The notes: generated from the letters alone by a model not told the origin. A stretch of 14,144 nt of DNA from Microcaldota archaeon (GCA_030666035.1 DAOUYQ010000004.1:1-14144); one strand, 5' to 3'. Numbered from the stretch's first letter, positions 1-7,719 are shown. Translations and numbers: made by a program.

Positions 1-28
1 GGCGGCAACTTCGCAAATCCTGCACATT

Positions 29-676
29 CTACTCTTCCTTTAGTTCAACCTTCTTTATTTCCGGAATCTTGGAGCGCAGCATAGCAAGAACCATTGCCTT
101 GTGCAATTCGTATTCCTTGCCTTCTTTTTTCCTGAGGGTTATTGTAAGTTCGCCCTCCTTGGAAAGCTCGAATTTTCCTTCAAGCTTCAGGTAATTGAGG
201 AGTGTTGTTACCTTGTCTTCGGGTTTTGTGTAAACCTCGTTGAGCTGGAGGTGGTAATCCACTTCCTGCCCCGCAATCGGATGGTTAAAATCCACCATCA
301 CCCTTCCCGCATTTACGCTTTTTACGGTTCCATAGAGGCGGCCGGTGTCAGTATCCACATGGATTACGAGGCCGGCCTCAGGGCGGACTTCGTGTTTTGC
401 AAATTCAGCTTCAGACATGATTTTTATTAGCTCTTTTTTCCTCTCCCCAAATGCTTCCTGTACTTTAAGGTGGATGTCTTTTTCTTCCCCTGCACCCATT
501 CCATTGAGGGCATCGTAAATTCCGGGAATCAGCCTGTCCATTCCATAAATTACAAGAAGGGGGCCCTCCTTTCCGTGGAGCTTTTTTGCAACTTCGCCGT
601 TTGTGGAATCAAATACCCTTCCCTTCTGGTCTTTGCCTTCCAGCTCTATTAGTATAAAATCTCCTTTTTTAACCAT
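29..676 (-). CDS. Long archaeal FKBP-type peptidyl-prolyl cis-trans isomerase (SlyD-like with IF insert)
   Basis: Predicted cytosolic prolyl isomerase and folding chaperone of 215 aa. The N-terminal FKBP half (residues 5-75) carries VFDST at 21-25 and the family motif LIPG at 49-52. An insert-in-flap (IF) chaperone domain follows (about 75-125), then the FKBP fold is completed with DFNHPIAG at 129-136, close to the SlyD/archaeal hallmark DFNHPLAG. Residues 150-215 form an additional charged alpha/beta domain, as in the archaeal long FKBPs (FKBP26 type), where a C-terminal domain is known to mediate dimerisation. No signal peptide or metal-binding His-rich tail as in E. coli SlyD. The ATG start is supported by GGTG six bases upstream (683-686). 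It is divergent from the surface-protein gene at 766. Family call is firm; substrate range is not visible. Confidence 0.93.
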   Translation of the reverse strand: MVKKGDFILIELEGKDQKGRVFDSTNGEVAKKLHGKEGPLLVIYGMDRLIPGIYDALNGMGAGEEKDIHLKVQEAFGERKKELIKIMSEAEFAKHEVRPEAGLVIHVDTDTGRLYGTVKSVNAGRVMVDFNHPIAGQEVDYHLQLNEVYTKPEDKVTTLLNYLKLEGKFELSKEGELTITLRKKEGKEYELHKAMVLAMLRSKIPEIKKVELKEE

Positions 677-702
677 TCATAACACCAAATAATCGAAAAG
701 AT

Positions 703-733
703 TAGCATATATTAAGGCGGTGCTCTTTAAAAT
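703..733. promoter_or_regulatory. Divergent promoter region between FKBP gene and surface-protein gene
   Basis: The 89-nt gap (677-765) between the two divergent genes holds two TATA-like boxes: an A/T run around 705-715 (TTAATATATG read on the minus strand) and TTTAAAAT at 726-733, whose core is nearly palindromic. The second lies about 35 bp before the plus-strand ATG at 766 and about 53 bp before the minus-strand ATG at 676, so it could serve either direction. On the minus strand it is preceded by the purine-rich GAAAACAA, a fair BRE. Which box drives which gene is inference. Confidence 0.4.
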
Positions 734-765
734 TGTTTTCACATCAATCTAACTCTGGTGTTTTG

Positions 766-1854
766 ATGGATAAAGGGTTAATTGTAAAAATTGCCGTGGT
801 AATTTTAGCCTTGCTTTTCCTTATTGAGCCTCTTTCGATGAGCGTACAGAACTGGTCGGGAAACACGGGGCCTGAAGAGGGCACAATTTATACCGGAACT
901 GCAAATGTAAATGTAACTATTTACTCCTATGGCGCATTTTTGTATGCCTTTGCCCCATCCGAATTCCAGAAAACCCAGATACTTGAAAATCCCGAGGTGC
1001 TGGATATAGAGGAAGTGGATGATGGGGTATATCGAATTACCCTCAGGGATTCCGCAAAAACACAAGCGGTTTATAATGAGTTCAAGGAGCTGGAAATATC
1101 CACAATTGCAGTGGGGCAGATAGGGCTTCCGGATGAATACGAGATCATGCTTGCAGATGGGAGCAGGATGCAAATCCATGGGGGATACCATCAATTGACT
1201 ATGGAGCCTGTGCTGGAAACGGGGAGGAAAGTGAGTTACCTGCTCAGCGTGGAAACCGACGGCACAAATACCTATAACATCCTTGATGCAAAAATGTATT
1301 ACTCAAATGTGGAGCTTTCAGGGGAATGCACAATCGTAGGCGCGAATGCCAGTGCGTATATATTTGCTGTTCCCTGGGAGAACAGGAGTATTGATGTGGA
1401 TTCGCTTAAAGGGGAATATGGGGAGGAAAATGTGGCATATCTCCGCAAAGATTATGTTGTGTTCGAGCCTGCTCTTTCCCCGGGTGAAACAATGTTCCTG
1501 AAAAAAGAATACGTAACATATATTTCACAGGAGAGTGCAAGCGTGCTGGGGAATTTTACCAACCGGACACTTGCAGAAGGAGATTTCATGGGAAAGGCAA
1601 CATTCCCGGATTCAGTTTTGCAAATTACGGCAGGGGAAGCCCCAAACCTTACATATGAATACGAGCAGGTGAATACATACACAGTATCCCTTCCAACAGA
1701 TTTTGATGGGTACTCGCTGGAAGCAGGGGAAATGGAACTTCCATCCGGGCTGCATTTTGAGCTGAACGAGACTGCAGAAGTAATTTTTAATGCAACTGTA
1801 ACCGGGGACATGGTCCTGGGAATAATGGAAATTTACCTTGAAAAGGAAGTTTAG
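766..1854 (+). CDS. Membrane-anchored, sequon-rich extracellular protein of unknown family
   Basis: Unrecognised 362-aa protein. One hydrophobic segment at residues 5-22 (start MDKGLIVKIAVVILALLFL) acts as a signal anchor or uncleaved signal peptide; the rest is polar and beta-rich, so most of it should lie outside the cell. It has nine N-X-S/T sequons (NWS, NVT, NAS, NRS, NFT, NRT, NLT, NET, NAT), consistent with an N-glycosylated archaeal surface protein. There is no second membrane helix and only one Cys. I place the start at ATG 766 rather than the in-frame TTG at 733 because GGTG sits at 757-760 with a five-base spacer, and the hydrophobic segment then begins immediately. Its stop codon overlaps the smc stop by four bases in convergent orientation. 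A role in the cell envelope is inferred from topology only. Confidence 0.8.
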   Translation: MDKGLIVKIAVVILALLFLIEPLSMSVQNWSGNTGPEEGTIYTGTANVNVTIYSYGAFLYAFAPSEFQKTQILENPEVLDIEEVDDGVYRITLRDSAKTQAVYNEFKELEISTIAVGQIGLPDEYEIMLADGSRMQIHGGYHQLTMEPVLETGRKVSYLLSVETDGTNTYNILDAKMYYSNVELSGECTIVGANASAYIFAVPWENRSIDVDSLKGEYGEENVAYLRKDYVVFEPALSPGETMFLKKEYVTYISQESASVLGNFTNRTLAEGDFMGKATFPDSVLQITAGEAPNLTYEYEQVNTYTVSLPTDFDGYSLEAGEMELPSGLHFELNETAEVIFNATVTGDMVLGIMEIYLEKEV

Positions 1855-4800
1855 TTTTGAGCTGCGGGAGGCACGGAAGCCCCTTCCTGGGCTTTTGCTT
1901 TTTCCAATTTTACCCCAACTATTCTTGAGATGCCATCCACCCTGCTCACACCTAATACTGCACTTGCCATTCCCATCATAATATCATTGTGGCTTACCAC
2001 AAGAAACTGGGACTGGGGAGCAAGCTTTTTGAGCAGTTTTGCAAGGTTCTTGGTGTTTACCTTATCCAGCGGTGCATCCACCTCATCCAGCACATAAAAC
2101 GGGGAGGGCTTGTAGAACTGGAGTGCAAACACAAACATGAGCGCAACAAGGCTCTTTTCGCCCCCTGAGAGGGATTCAAGGGAATGCTCCCTGTTGTTTC
2201 TTTTCACTTTTATGTAAAGGCCGGACTCAAATGGGGTGGAGGGCTTGTCCAGGTAAAGGTGGCCTTCCCCAATATTAATGAGTGTAAATAGCTTGCGGAA
2301 CTGCTTGTCCACCTCATGGAAAGTGTTGAAAAATGCTTCTTTCTTTTTTTCCTCAATTCCCGCAATCATGTCAATTACTGCATCCTTTTCTATGCGGAGC
2401 CTCTCGATTTTTTCCCGCATTTCGGATGCCTCTTTTTGCTTCTCTTCATACATCTCCGGGGCTGCAAGGTTTACTGCCCCCAGTTCCAGAATTGAGGCTT
2501 CTGCTGATTTCATCTGCTCAAGCAGGGATTCGCGCTTTCCTTCCAAAGGCTCGATTCCTTCATACTCCCTGGATTCTTCCTGCAGGTCTGCAATGCGCGT
2601 ATTGATATTCTGGAGCTCAACTTCCGCAACAGTGAGTGTTTTTTCATGTTTTGAGAATTCCATTTGGAGATTGCCTTTTTTCTCCCCGAGTTCCTGGAGG
2701 CGCTTCTCAAACTCCCTCATCATTCCCAGGAGCTTCTTGATTGCACGGTCAGATGCGCCCATTTTCTCCTCAACCCTGCCAAAATCATCTTCTTTGCGGG
2801 CTATGCGGGAGGTGAGCTGGTTTATTCGTGAATTCAGGGTTTCCCATTCCTCCTGGAGCCTCTTGTGCCTTGCGTATTTTTCCTTGAGGCCCTCTTCCCT
2901 TACCTCTGCTTCCCTTCGCCTGGAATCTGCCTGTGCACGAAGGGATGAGTAGAGCCTGGTCTTCTCCTCCCTGTCCTTTTCCATGCTTTCCATGCGCGAG
3001 GACTCGCTCTTTATTTTTGCATCCAGGCTCTCCTGGGCCTGCTGGATTTCCACTTCAAGCTGGGAGAGTTTTTTTTCGTAAGAAGCAAGCTTGGAGGTGG
3101 AAAGTCCAATAGAGCTATTTAGTTCCTTGATTTCCTCTTTGGTTTCGCCCTGCCTTTTTTCACGCTTCTTCCTCTCTTGGAGCTTCTCTTTTATGGAATC
3201 AAGTTCCACTTCCTTTTTCTTGAGCGCAACATCTGCTTCGGCTTTTTCACGCCTCAAAAGCGACATATCCTGCCGGATGCTGGTTAAGTCATCAAGAATT
3301 CCCCCTTTCCTGCTTTTGCCTGCTTCAAGCTCGCTCTCCATTTTGGAAAGCTGGGCAGCGGAAGCGGCTCCCCCCCTTGTTTTCCCTCCAGTAATTATTC
3401 CTGATTTTTCAAATAAATCGCCATCTAGTGTGACCATGCGGCCTTTTCCAATTCCAAGCTTTTTTGCATCTTTTGCATCCTCCACCAGGAGTGTATTCCC
3501 AAATACAAAATCCATTGCATTTGCATACTGTGGGTTGAAGCGGACGAATTCGGAGAGGCGGCCCATCCCTCCATTCGCGGTAATTTGGGGAGAGACGATT
3601 TCCCTAAGTGGAAGGAAGGTTGCCCTTCCCCTTCCTGCCTTTTTTAGGTGTGAAATAATTTTTACTGCAACATCCGCAGAATCCACCACCACATAAAGGA
3701 GGCGGGCGGCTCCGGCAGCATCAATCGCCTTGGAATATTCCGGCTTGAACTCAATAAGCTCTGCAACCGTTCCATGGATCCCATCCACTTTCCCGCTTTC
3801 CTTTAATTCGGAAATAAACTGGAGTGCGGGGTTGCGCAGCCGTGCAGAAGTCTGGGCACGCAGGGTTGCTACTTTTTCCCTGAGCAAAAGCAGGCTGCGG
3901 TCAAGCATTGCATTTTCATCGTTTAATTCCTTCTCCCGCGCAAAAAGGCGGTCCTGGGATAAAACAATTGCTGAGAGCTGCTTGCGCAATTCATCAATTT
4001 CTTCTTCTATGGCATTGCCTTGTGAAGCTCCTTCTTCCCCCTCAGTTTCCAGCACTTTTTGCTTTTCTGCAACAAGGGATTCGGCCTTTTCAATTTCACC
4101 TTTGAGCGCAATCATCTGCTCGCGCAGGCGGATGCGCCCATCCTCAAGGCCGCCTAGGGATTTGCGCATGGCGGAAACCTCCTTGCTTTCCCTGTGCTCA
4201 AGCTTCAGGCTCTCCAGCGGAACCATTTTTTTCCTGAGCTCCTGCTCTTCCCTCCTGATTGTTTCCAGAATTTGCTTTTCCTTTTCAATGTCCTTTTCAA
4301 TGAATTGGACAGAAGCAGCGGATTTTTCCGCATTTTCCCTGGAATCCAAAAGCACCTGTTTCTGCGAAGAGATTTCTGCACGGGTTTTCTCCATTTCCCT
4401 GAATAAGCGCTCGCGCTCTTCCTTTGCCCCAATTTCCGCGGTGACTTTTGCCTTTTCTGTTTCTTCTTTTTTTACTTGGTTATCAATCAGGCCCATCTCC
4501 TTGTTTGCCGAATCGGTTCCTTTCCTGGCATCTTCAAGGGATGCAGCAAGTTTTGTTTTCTTTTTCTCTGCATTTTTGAGTTCCAGCTGGAGAAGGGTTG
4601 CTTTTGTGCACTTTACGAGCTCTACTGAAGAAGAATACCTGAGGGCGCGCTCCCTCTCGATTTCAAGTTCCTTTAAAAATGCAGTGCGCTCGCCGAGAAC
4701 CAGGTTTGCATCGCTCATGCGCCTCTCAACTACTTCCAGCTCCCTCATTGCCTCTTTCTTCTTTGCTTCAAATTCAGCAATTCCTGCAACTGCATCAATT

Positions 4801-5234
4801 ATCATCCTGCGCTCCCTTCCGCTTATTTCAACAACTTTTTGTACTTCCCCTTGTGCAATTATGTTTCTCCCGCTGGAATCCAGGTTATATTTTCCCAGGA
4901 GCTCCATTATTGCGCCCCGGGTAGATGTTTTCCCATTGAGCAGGTAACGGATTTTTCCATCTTCGCGGATTGCACGCCTCAGTTCATATTTCTTGTCATC
5001 CTGAAATTTGAGAATTACTTCTGCAACCTTGGAATTATGGCAGATAAGATCCTTCACTTTCCGTGCACGCAGGGACTTCAGGGATTTTTCCCCAAGTGCA
5101 AAACGGACTGCATCCAGCACATTGGTCTTCCCGCTCCCATTGGGCCCGGCAAGGCAAATAAAATCTGGCGGAAGCTCTATGTCTGCTTTTTTGAAGGACT
5201 TGAAGCCCCTGAGCTTAATGCTGGAAATGTGCAT
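1851..5234 (-). CDS. smc: Chromosome segregation/condensation ATPase Smc
   Basis: 1127-aa SMC protein, normal length for prokaryotic Smc. The N-terminal head has Walker A GPNGSGKT at 30-37. Long Glu/Lys/Arg-rich coiled coils span about 160-460 and 640-950, separated by a globular hinge at about 465-620 containing GRATFLPL and the segment TLDGDLFEKSGIITGG typical of Smc hinges. The C-terminal head has the ABC signature LSGGEK at 1022-1027, Walker B VLDEVD at 1048-1053, a D-loop APLD and a switch His in VVSHND. The hinge and the LSGGEKS signature favour Smc over Rad50, which has a zinc hook. It would dimerise at the hinge and extrude or entrap DNA loops. No scpA or scpB lies next to it in this window, unlike in many archaea. 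Weak AAGGTAAGG ribosome-binding site before the ATG. C-terminal 20 residues are a loose Ala/Pro/Gln tail. Confidence 0.97.
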   Translation of the reverse strand: MHISSIKLRGFKSFKKADIELPPDFICLAGPNGSGKTNVLDAVRFALGEKSLKSLRARKVKDLICHNSKVAEVILKFQDDKKYELRRAIREDGKIRYLLNGKTSTRGAIMELLGKYNLDSSGRNIIAQGEVQKVVEISGRERRMIIDAVAGIAEFEAKKKEAMRELEVVERRMSDANLVLGERTAFLKELEIERERALRYSSSVELVKCTKATLLQLELKNAEKKKTKLAASLEDARKGTDSANKEMGLIDNQVKKEETEKAKVTAEIGAKEERERLFREMEKTRAEISSQKQVLLDSRENAEKSAASVQFIEKDIEKEKQILETIRREEQELRKKMVPLESLKLEHRESKEVSAMRKSLGGLEDGRIRLREQMIALKGEIEKAESLVAEKQKVLETEGEEGASQGNAIEEEIDELRKQLSAIVLSQDRLFAREKELNDENAMLDRSLLLLREKVATLRAQTSARLRNPALQFISELKESGKVDGIHGTVAELIEFKPEYSKAIDAAGAARLLYVVVDSADVAVKIISHLKKAGRGRATFLPLREIVSPQITANGGMGRLSEFVRFNPQYANAMDFVFGNTLLVEDAKDAKKLGIGKGRMVTLDGDLFEKSGIITGGKTRGGAASAAQLSKMESELEAGKSRKGGILDDLTSIRQDMSLLRREKAEADVALKKKEVELDSIKEKLQERKKREKRQGETKEEIKELNSSIGLSTSKLASYEKKLSQLEVEIQQAQESLDAKIKSESSRMESMEKDREEKTRLYSSLRAQADSRRREAEVREEGLKEKYARHKRLQEEWETLNSRINQLTSRIARKEDDFGRVEEKMGASDRAIKKLLGMMREFEKRLQELGEKKGNLQMEFSKHEKTLTVAEVELQNINTRIADLQEESREYEGIEPLEGKRESLLEQMKSAEASILELGAVNLAAPEMYEEKQKEASEMREKIERLRIEKDAVIDMIAGIEEKKKEAFFNTFHEVDKQFRKLFTLINIGEGHLYLDKPSTPFESGLYIKVKRNNREHSLESLSGGEKSLVALMFVFALQFYKPSPFYVLDEVDAPLDKVNTKNLAKLLKKLAPQSQFLVVSHNDIMMGMASAVLGVSRVDGISRIVGVKLEKAKAQEGASVPPAAQN

Positions 5235-5276
5235 GGCGCCTTACCTTTGGAAAACTCTTTTAATTCGGCATTTTGC

Positions 5277-5285
5277 TTTAAAAAA
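5277..5285 (-). promoter_or_regulatory. Candidate TATA box for smc
   Basis: TTTAAAAAA on the plus strand reads TTTTTTAAA on the minus strand, preceded there by CGAAGG as a possible BRE. It lies about 46 bp before the smc ATG, predicting a leader of roughly 20 nt that contains the AAGGT element. The core is nearly palindromic, so it could also fire towards the plus-strand operon. Assigned by position and composition only. Confidence 0.45.
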
Positions 5286-5400
5286 CCTTCGGAAAACGAT
5301 GGATTTTGAACAAAAGGAAAAACAAATTTTTGTAGCTAGTATTAAAAAGGGGGAAGGGCATGAATAGTTACTGTTTGGTACTACTTAGTTTGGGGAATGA

Positions 5401-5451
5401 GTATTCTAAAGTGCAGTCGGCGAAGCCGGCAATACCTGCATTTCGGAATAC
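5401..5451 (+). other. Strong hairpin in the non-coding stretch upstream of the PfkB-like operon
   Basis: The 334-nt stretch 5235-5568 contains no convincing gene. Within it, 5401-5407 pairs with 5445-5451 (GTATTC with GAATAC plus one G-U), a single A-C mismatch follows, 5409-5416 pairs with 5436-5443, then after a six-base 3' bulge (5430-5435) 5417-5421 pairs with 5425-5429, closed by the three-base loop GAA. That is 20 pairs in a 51-nt span. The apex includes GCGAAGC, a sequence known to form an unusually stable mini-hairpin. A TATA-like TATTAAAAAG at about 5340-5348 would start a transcript near 5370, putting this hairpin in a leader of about 200 nt or in a separate small RNA. Confidence 0.55.
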
Positions 5452-5557
5452 CAGGGACATTCTGGGGCAGGGCAAATCTGCTTTTGAATGCAAAAACAGG
5501 CGACTAAAAAGATGGGAATCTGCAAGGTTGAGGTTTCAAAAGGTCGACTCGGGAAGG

Positions 5558-5563
5558 GTGATG
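5558..5563 (+). promoter_or_regulatory. Ribosome-binding site that fixes the start of the PfkB-like gene
   Basis: GGTGAT, a good archaeal anti-16S match, stands five bases before the ATG at 5569. This supports 5569 over the upstream in-frame ATG codons at 5488 and 5512, which would only add a basic, low-complexity extension of 27 or 19 residues before the beta strand KFYIAG that normally begins the fold. Confidence 0.7.
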
Positions 5564-5568
5564 GGAAT

Positions 5569-6276
5569 ATGGCGAAGTTTTACATAGCAGGCTGTTTTGC
5601 CGATAATATAATTGTGGACAATGATAAGGACAGGATAGAAAAACGGGCAGGTGGACCCGCATACTTCATAAAAAATACCCTGGACGCACTAGGGGAAAAC
5701 TATGAAGTTGCAAAGGGAAAGCGGGGAATCGTGGAAATTCATGTACATGGAAAAAAGGAAATTGGAAGATTCCCGCGTGCATGCAAATTGAGTTTTGCCC
5801 CCATCACTTCAAAAATTGTGCTTGCATATGCAATTTCCAATGAGCTTTGCTTAGACAGCCTCAAAGGGAATTATGAGGAAATATATATGGATGCAAAGGG
5901 ATTTGTGCGGGACCCTGAAAAATTTGGAAAACAGCGGAAGTGCGGGATTAAAAATGTGGAGAGGGTAAAAGTGCTCAAGGCAACTCCCTCAGAAATAGAA
6001 TTTCTTCCTGAAAACCTCCTTTCACAGGTAAGGGAAAATGGCATTCTCCTGGTTACTGAGCCCAGTTGCGTAACCCTTATTGAGCGCGGCGATGAATCCA
6101 GATTCATAGTAAAAGAGGTAAGCGCGCCCCAATCCGTAGGGATGGAAGAAACTTTCTTTGCTGCATTCTCTTCAGAATATTCCAAAAACAAAGAGGCAAA
6201 GAAAGCCGTGGAATTTGCAATAGCGCATGCCAGGGAATTTACTTCAAGGGAGGAGAAGGTAGCGGATGAAGAATAG
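5569..6276 (+). CDS. PfkB/ribokinase-family-like protein with altered catalytic motif
   Basis: 235-aa protein resembling short archaeal PfkB-family sugar/nucleoside kinases. Visible family elements in order: first strand FYIAG (4-8) leading to the substrate region; AGGPAYFIKNTLDALG (27-42), matching the usual GGPAYY...LG helix; YMDAKGFVR at 106-114, similar to the vDvqGyvR segment; LKATPSEIEFL (136-146), where the family has lK.n..E; and SVGMEETFFAAF (189-200), where the family has tGAGDtF.aaF. In the last motif GAGD has become GMEE, so the catalytic Asp position is Glu194 and the anion-hole glycines are partly lost. At 235 aa it is shorter than the usual 280-310. It may be a weak kinase or a non-catalytic ligand binder. 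It overlaps the next gene by 11 nt, implying translational coupling. Family call moderately sure; activity unknown. Confidence 0.65.
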   Translation: MAKFYIAGCFADNIIVDNDKDRIEKRAGGPAYFIKNTLDALGENYEVAKGKRGIVEIHVHGKKEIGRFPRACKLSFAPITSKIVLAYAISNELCLDSLKGNYEEIYMDAKGFVRDPEKFGKQRKCGIKNVERVKVLKATPSEIEFLPENLLSQVRENGILLVTEPSCVTLIERGDESRFIVKEVSAPQSVGMEETFFAAFSSEYSKNKEAKKAVEFAIAHAREFTSREEKVADEE

Positions 6277-6742
6277 CCTTTTCCTTTTTCTCTTTATTGT
6301 TTCTGTTTCTTTTGCTTCCAACTTTTTTATTTCTTCTTCCGGCGGAACATACCTATCTGCATACAATGCACAGGTTGTGGAGGTTCCTCCGCCTTTGAGG
6401 TTTTTGTGGAGCGGGGAAAAGGCAAATGTGCATGTTTCCGGGCTGGGAACCTATGGTGCCAGGTTTGGGGATAAAGGGGATGTGCTGGAAATTGGGAAAG
6501 GGGAGTATCCTGATGCTGCACTGGAAATCTCCCTGAGCAGGGATACCCTGGGCAGGATTAATTCCGGGGAGCTTACGCTGGATGAGGCTGTGCGGGGAAA
6601 GCAGTTAGTGTTTAGGAGCAATAATATTGTTGCAGCAGCTAAATTGCAGGTTGCAATGAGCTTTGTTAATCTGGGGGGCGTGTGGGATGATATTTTTGGC
6701 CCTGGAATAGACAGGATGTTTTCTTTTCTTCCCAAACTTTAG
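6266..6742 (+). CDS. Secreted small protein with possible SCP2-like domain
   Basis: 158-aa protein with a clear signal peptide (MKNSLFLFLFIVSVSFAS, likely cut after FAS at residue 18), so it is probably exported. Residues 82-132 follow the pattern of the SCP2 lipid-carrier domain: DAALEISLSRDTLGRI, then NSGELTLDEAVRGKQLVF, then AAAKLQVAM, comparable to the family's strand, sGkl...kAf..Gklki turn and final amphipathic helix. SCP2 domains bind sterols, fatty acids or other lipids; here the ligand would be extracytoplasmic, if the match is real. I did this by eye, so confidence is modest. The ATG lies inside the end of the PfkB-like gene (11-nt overlap) with GGAGAAGGT just upstream. Its stop overlaps that of the convergent channel gene by four bases. 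No Cys, no second membrane segment. Confidence 0.6.
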   Translation: MKNSLFLFLFIVSVSFASNFFISSSGGTYLSAYNAQVVEVPPPLRFLWSGEKANVHVSGLGTYGARFGDKGDVLEIGKGEYPDAALEISLSRDTLGRINSGELTLDEAVRGKQLVFRSNNIVAAAKLQVAMSFVNLGGVWDDIFGPGIDRMFSFLPKL

Positions 6743-7683
6743 TAGTTGGCTCTCCTTGGAGTATCCCAGATTCTCGCGGTTGTTTTGGATGATATTTTTA
6801 TATCCTTTGCCTTCTGGAATCTATCCAGAATCTCTTCGAAAATAGGGTTTACGTACCTTCTTCTGTGCTTCGATTCTACGATGAAGCGAAGCCTTAATTC
6901 CACCCAATTGTCTGTTGGGATTATGTACACTGTTGGATGGATATCCCTTGGCTCAAACAGGTATTTGTAGGTCATTTTCCTCAGTTGGGTTTCACTCTTG
7001 TCCGCGAATTTCCCGGTTACCTTTTCTGCTACCTTTTCCATTATTTTTTTTGCTTTCTTCAGGTTGCTGTTGTAAGTAATGGGAATCATCATTTCCTCCC
7101 ATACAAATCCAAAATCCTTCGTGTAGTTGTTTATTACCTTTTCCAGCACATAGGAGTTGGGGATTTGCTTTATTCTTCCGGTGAACTGGTCATAATTGTC
7201 ATCTCCGCCTATCTCCATGAGTTTTGTATACATCAGTTCCACATCTATTACATCGCCTTTTTCCCCACCTATCTCTATCCTGTGGCCTGCTTCATATGGC
7301 CTTACCGTGATTAGTACCAGGAAGCCAACTAAATTCATTAATGGCCTCTGGAGGGCAATTGCAATTCCTGCCCCAATGAAGCCCATTGCCATTACAAGGC
7401 TCTGGGTCTGCTCTACCCAGATTCCCAGTGCTATTATAATCGCAATTAGATAGATTATGTAGCTTGAAATCTTTGAGAGGAAGTACCTCACTTTATAGAG
7501 CTGTATTTTTGCCATTACCCCCCCAATTACTGAATCCAGGAAAAGCGCAAGGAATATTATCGTAAGCGTCTGGACTGTCTTTACTGCAAGCTGTTCGTTC
7601 GGATAATACAATTCCGCATACTGGGAGGCAAAAAGGCCTGCCAGAAACAAAATGAACAATATTGCTGTTTTTATCCTGCTCAT
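6739..7683 (-). CDS. MscS-family mechanosensitive ion channel
   Basis: 314-aa small-conductance mechanosensitive channel family protein, expected to form a heptameric membrane pore that opens under membrane tension to release ions and solutes. Membrane helices at about 5-22, 33-56 and 72-90, then the Gly/Ala-rich pore-lining helix at 97-127 (MGFIGAGIAIALQRPLMN), followed by the beta domain starting VRPYEAG at 127-133 and containing IPNS at 174-177, and an alpha/beta C-terminal domain (about 195-314). The usual GD.I at the start of the beta domain is GHRI here, a small departure. Length is close to E. coli MscS (286 aa). The gene stands alone, with a box for a leaderless transcript; the nearby Trk genes suggest a shared theme of osmotic and ion balance. 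Confidence 0.93.
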   Translation of the reverse strand: MSRIKTAILFILFLAGLFASQYAELYYPNEQLAVKTVQTLTIIFLALFLDSVIGGVMAKIQLYKVRYFLSKISSYIIYLIAIIIALGIWVEQTQSLVMAMGFIGAGIAIALQRPLMNLVGFLVLITVRPYEAGHRIEIGGEKGDVIDVELMYTKLMEIGGDDNYDQFTGRIKQIPNSYVLEKVINNYTKDFGFVWEEMMIPITYNSNLKKAKKIMEKVAEKVTGKFADKSETQLRKMTYKYLFEPRDIHPTVYIIPTDNWVELRLRFIVESKHRRRYVNPIFEEILDRFQKAKDIKISSKTTARIWDTPRRANY

Positions 7684-7700
7684 GAATGGAGAATGAAGGG

Positions 7701-7711
7701 AAAAAATAAAA
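7701..7711 (-). promoter_or_regulatory. TATA-like box for the MscS gene
   Basis: On the minus strand the order is GAAACCC then TTTTATTTTTT, centred about 24 bp before the ATG at 7683. This spacing predicts transcription starting at or within a few bases of the start codon, hence a leaderless mRNA; no GGTG-type site stands in front of the ATG. Confidence 0.5.
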
Positions 7712-7719
7712 GGGTTTCA

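Noticed and set aside
1..28. Possible neighbouring gene end before the FKBP stop
   Set aside because: 28 bases are too few to call anything.
733..765. TTG start 11 codons upstream of the surface protein
   Set aside because: It overlaps the likely TATA box (726-733), and ATG 766 has a GGTG site at proper distance.
3730..4947. 405-codon Ser/Phe-rich plus-strand ORF within smc, and other long antisense ORFs there
   Set aside because: They mirror the Glu/Lys-rich coiled-coil codons of smc; the composition is typical of antisense shadows.
5401..5459. H/ACA guide RNA, because an ACA follows the hairpin by five bases
   Set aside because: There is no pseudouridylation pocket 14-16 nt before ACA and no kink-turn; the ACA spacing is wrong. 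The 7720-7812 element fails for the same reasons.
5488..5568. Upstream in-frame starts extending the PfkB-like protein by 19 or 27 residues
   Set aside because: GGTGAT at 5558-5563 directs the ATG at 5569, and the extension precedes the natural first strand of the fold.
5360..5587. 75-codon plus-strand ORF upstream of the PfkB-like gene, preceded by a G-rich patch
   Set aside because: It runs through the 51-nt hairpin, has no recognisable composition or motif, and overlaps the better supported start at 5569 in another frame. Probably chance in non-coding DNA.
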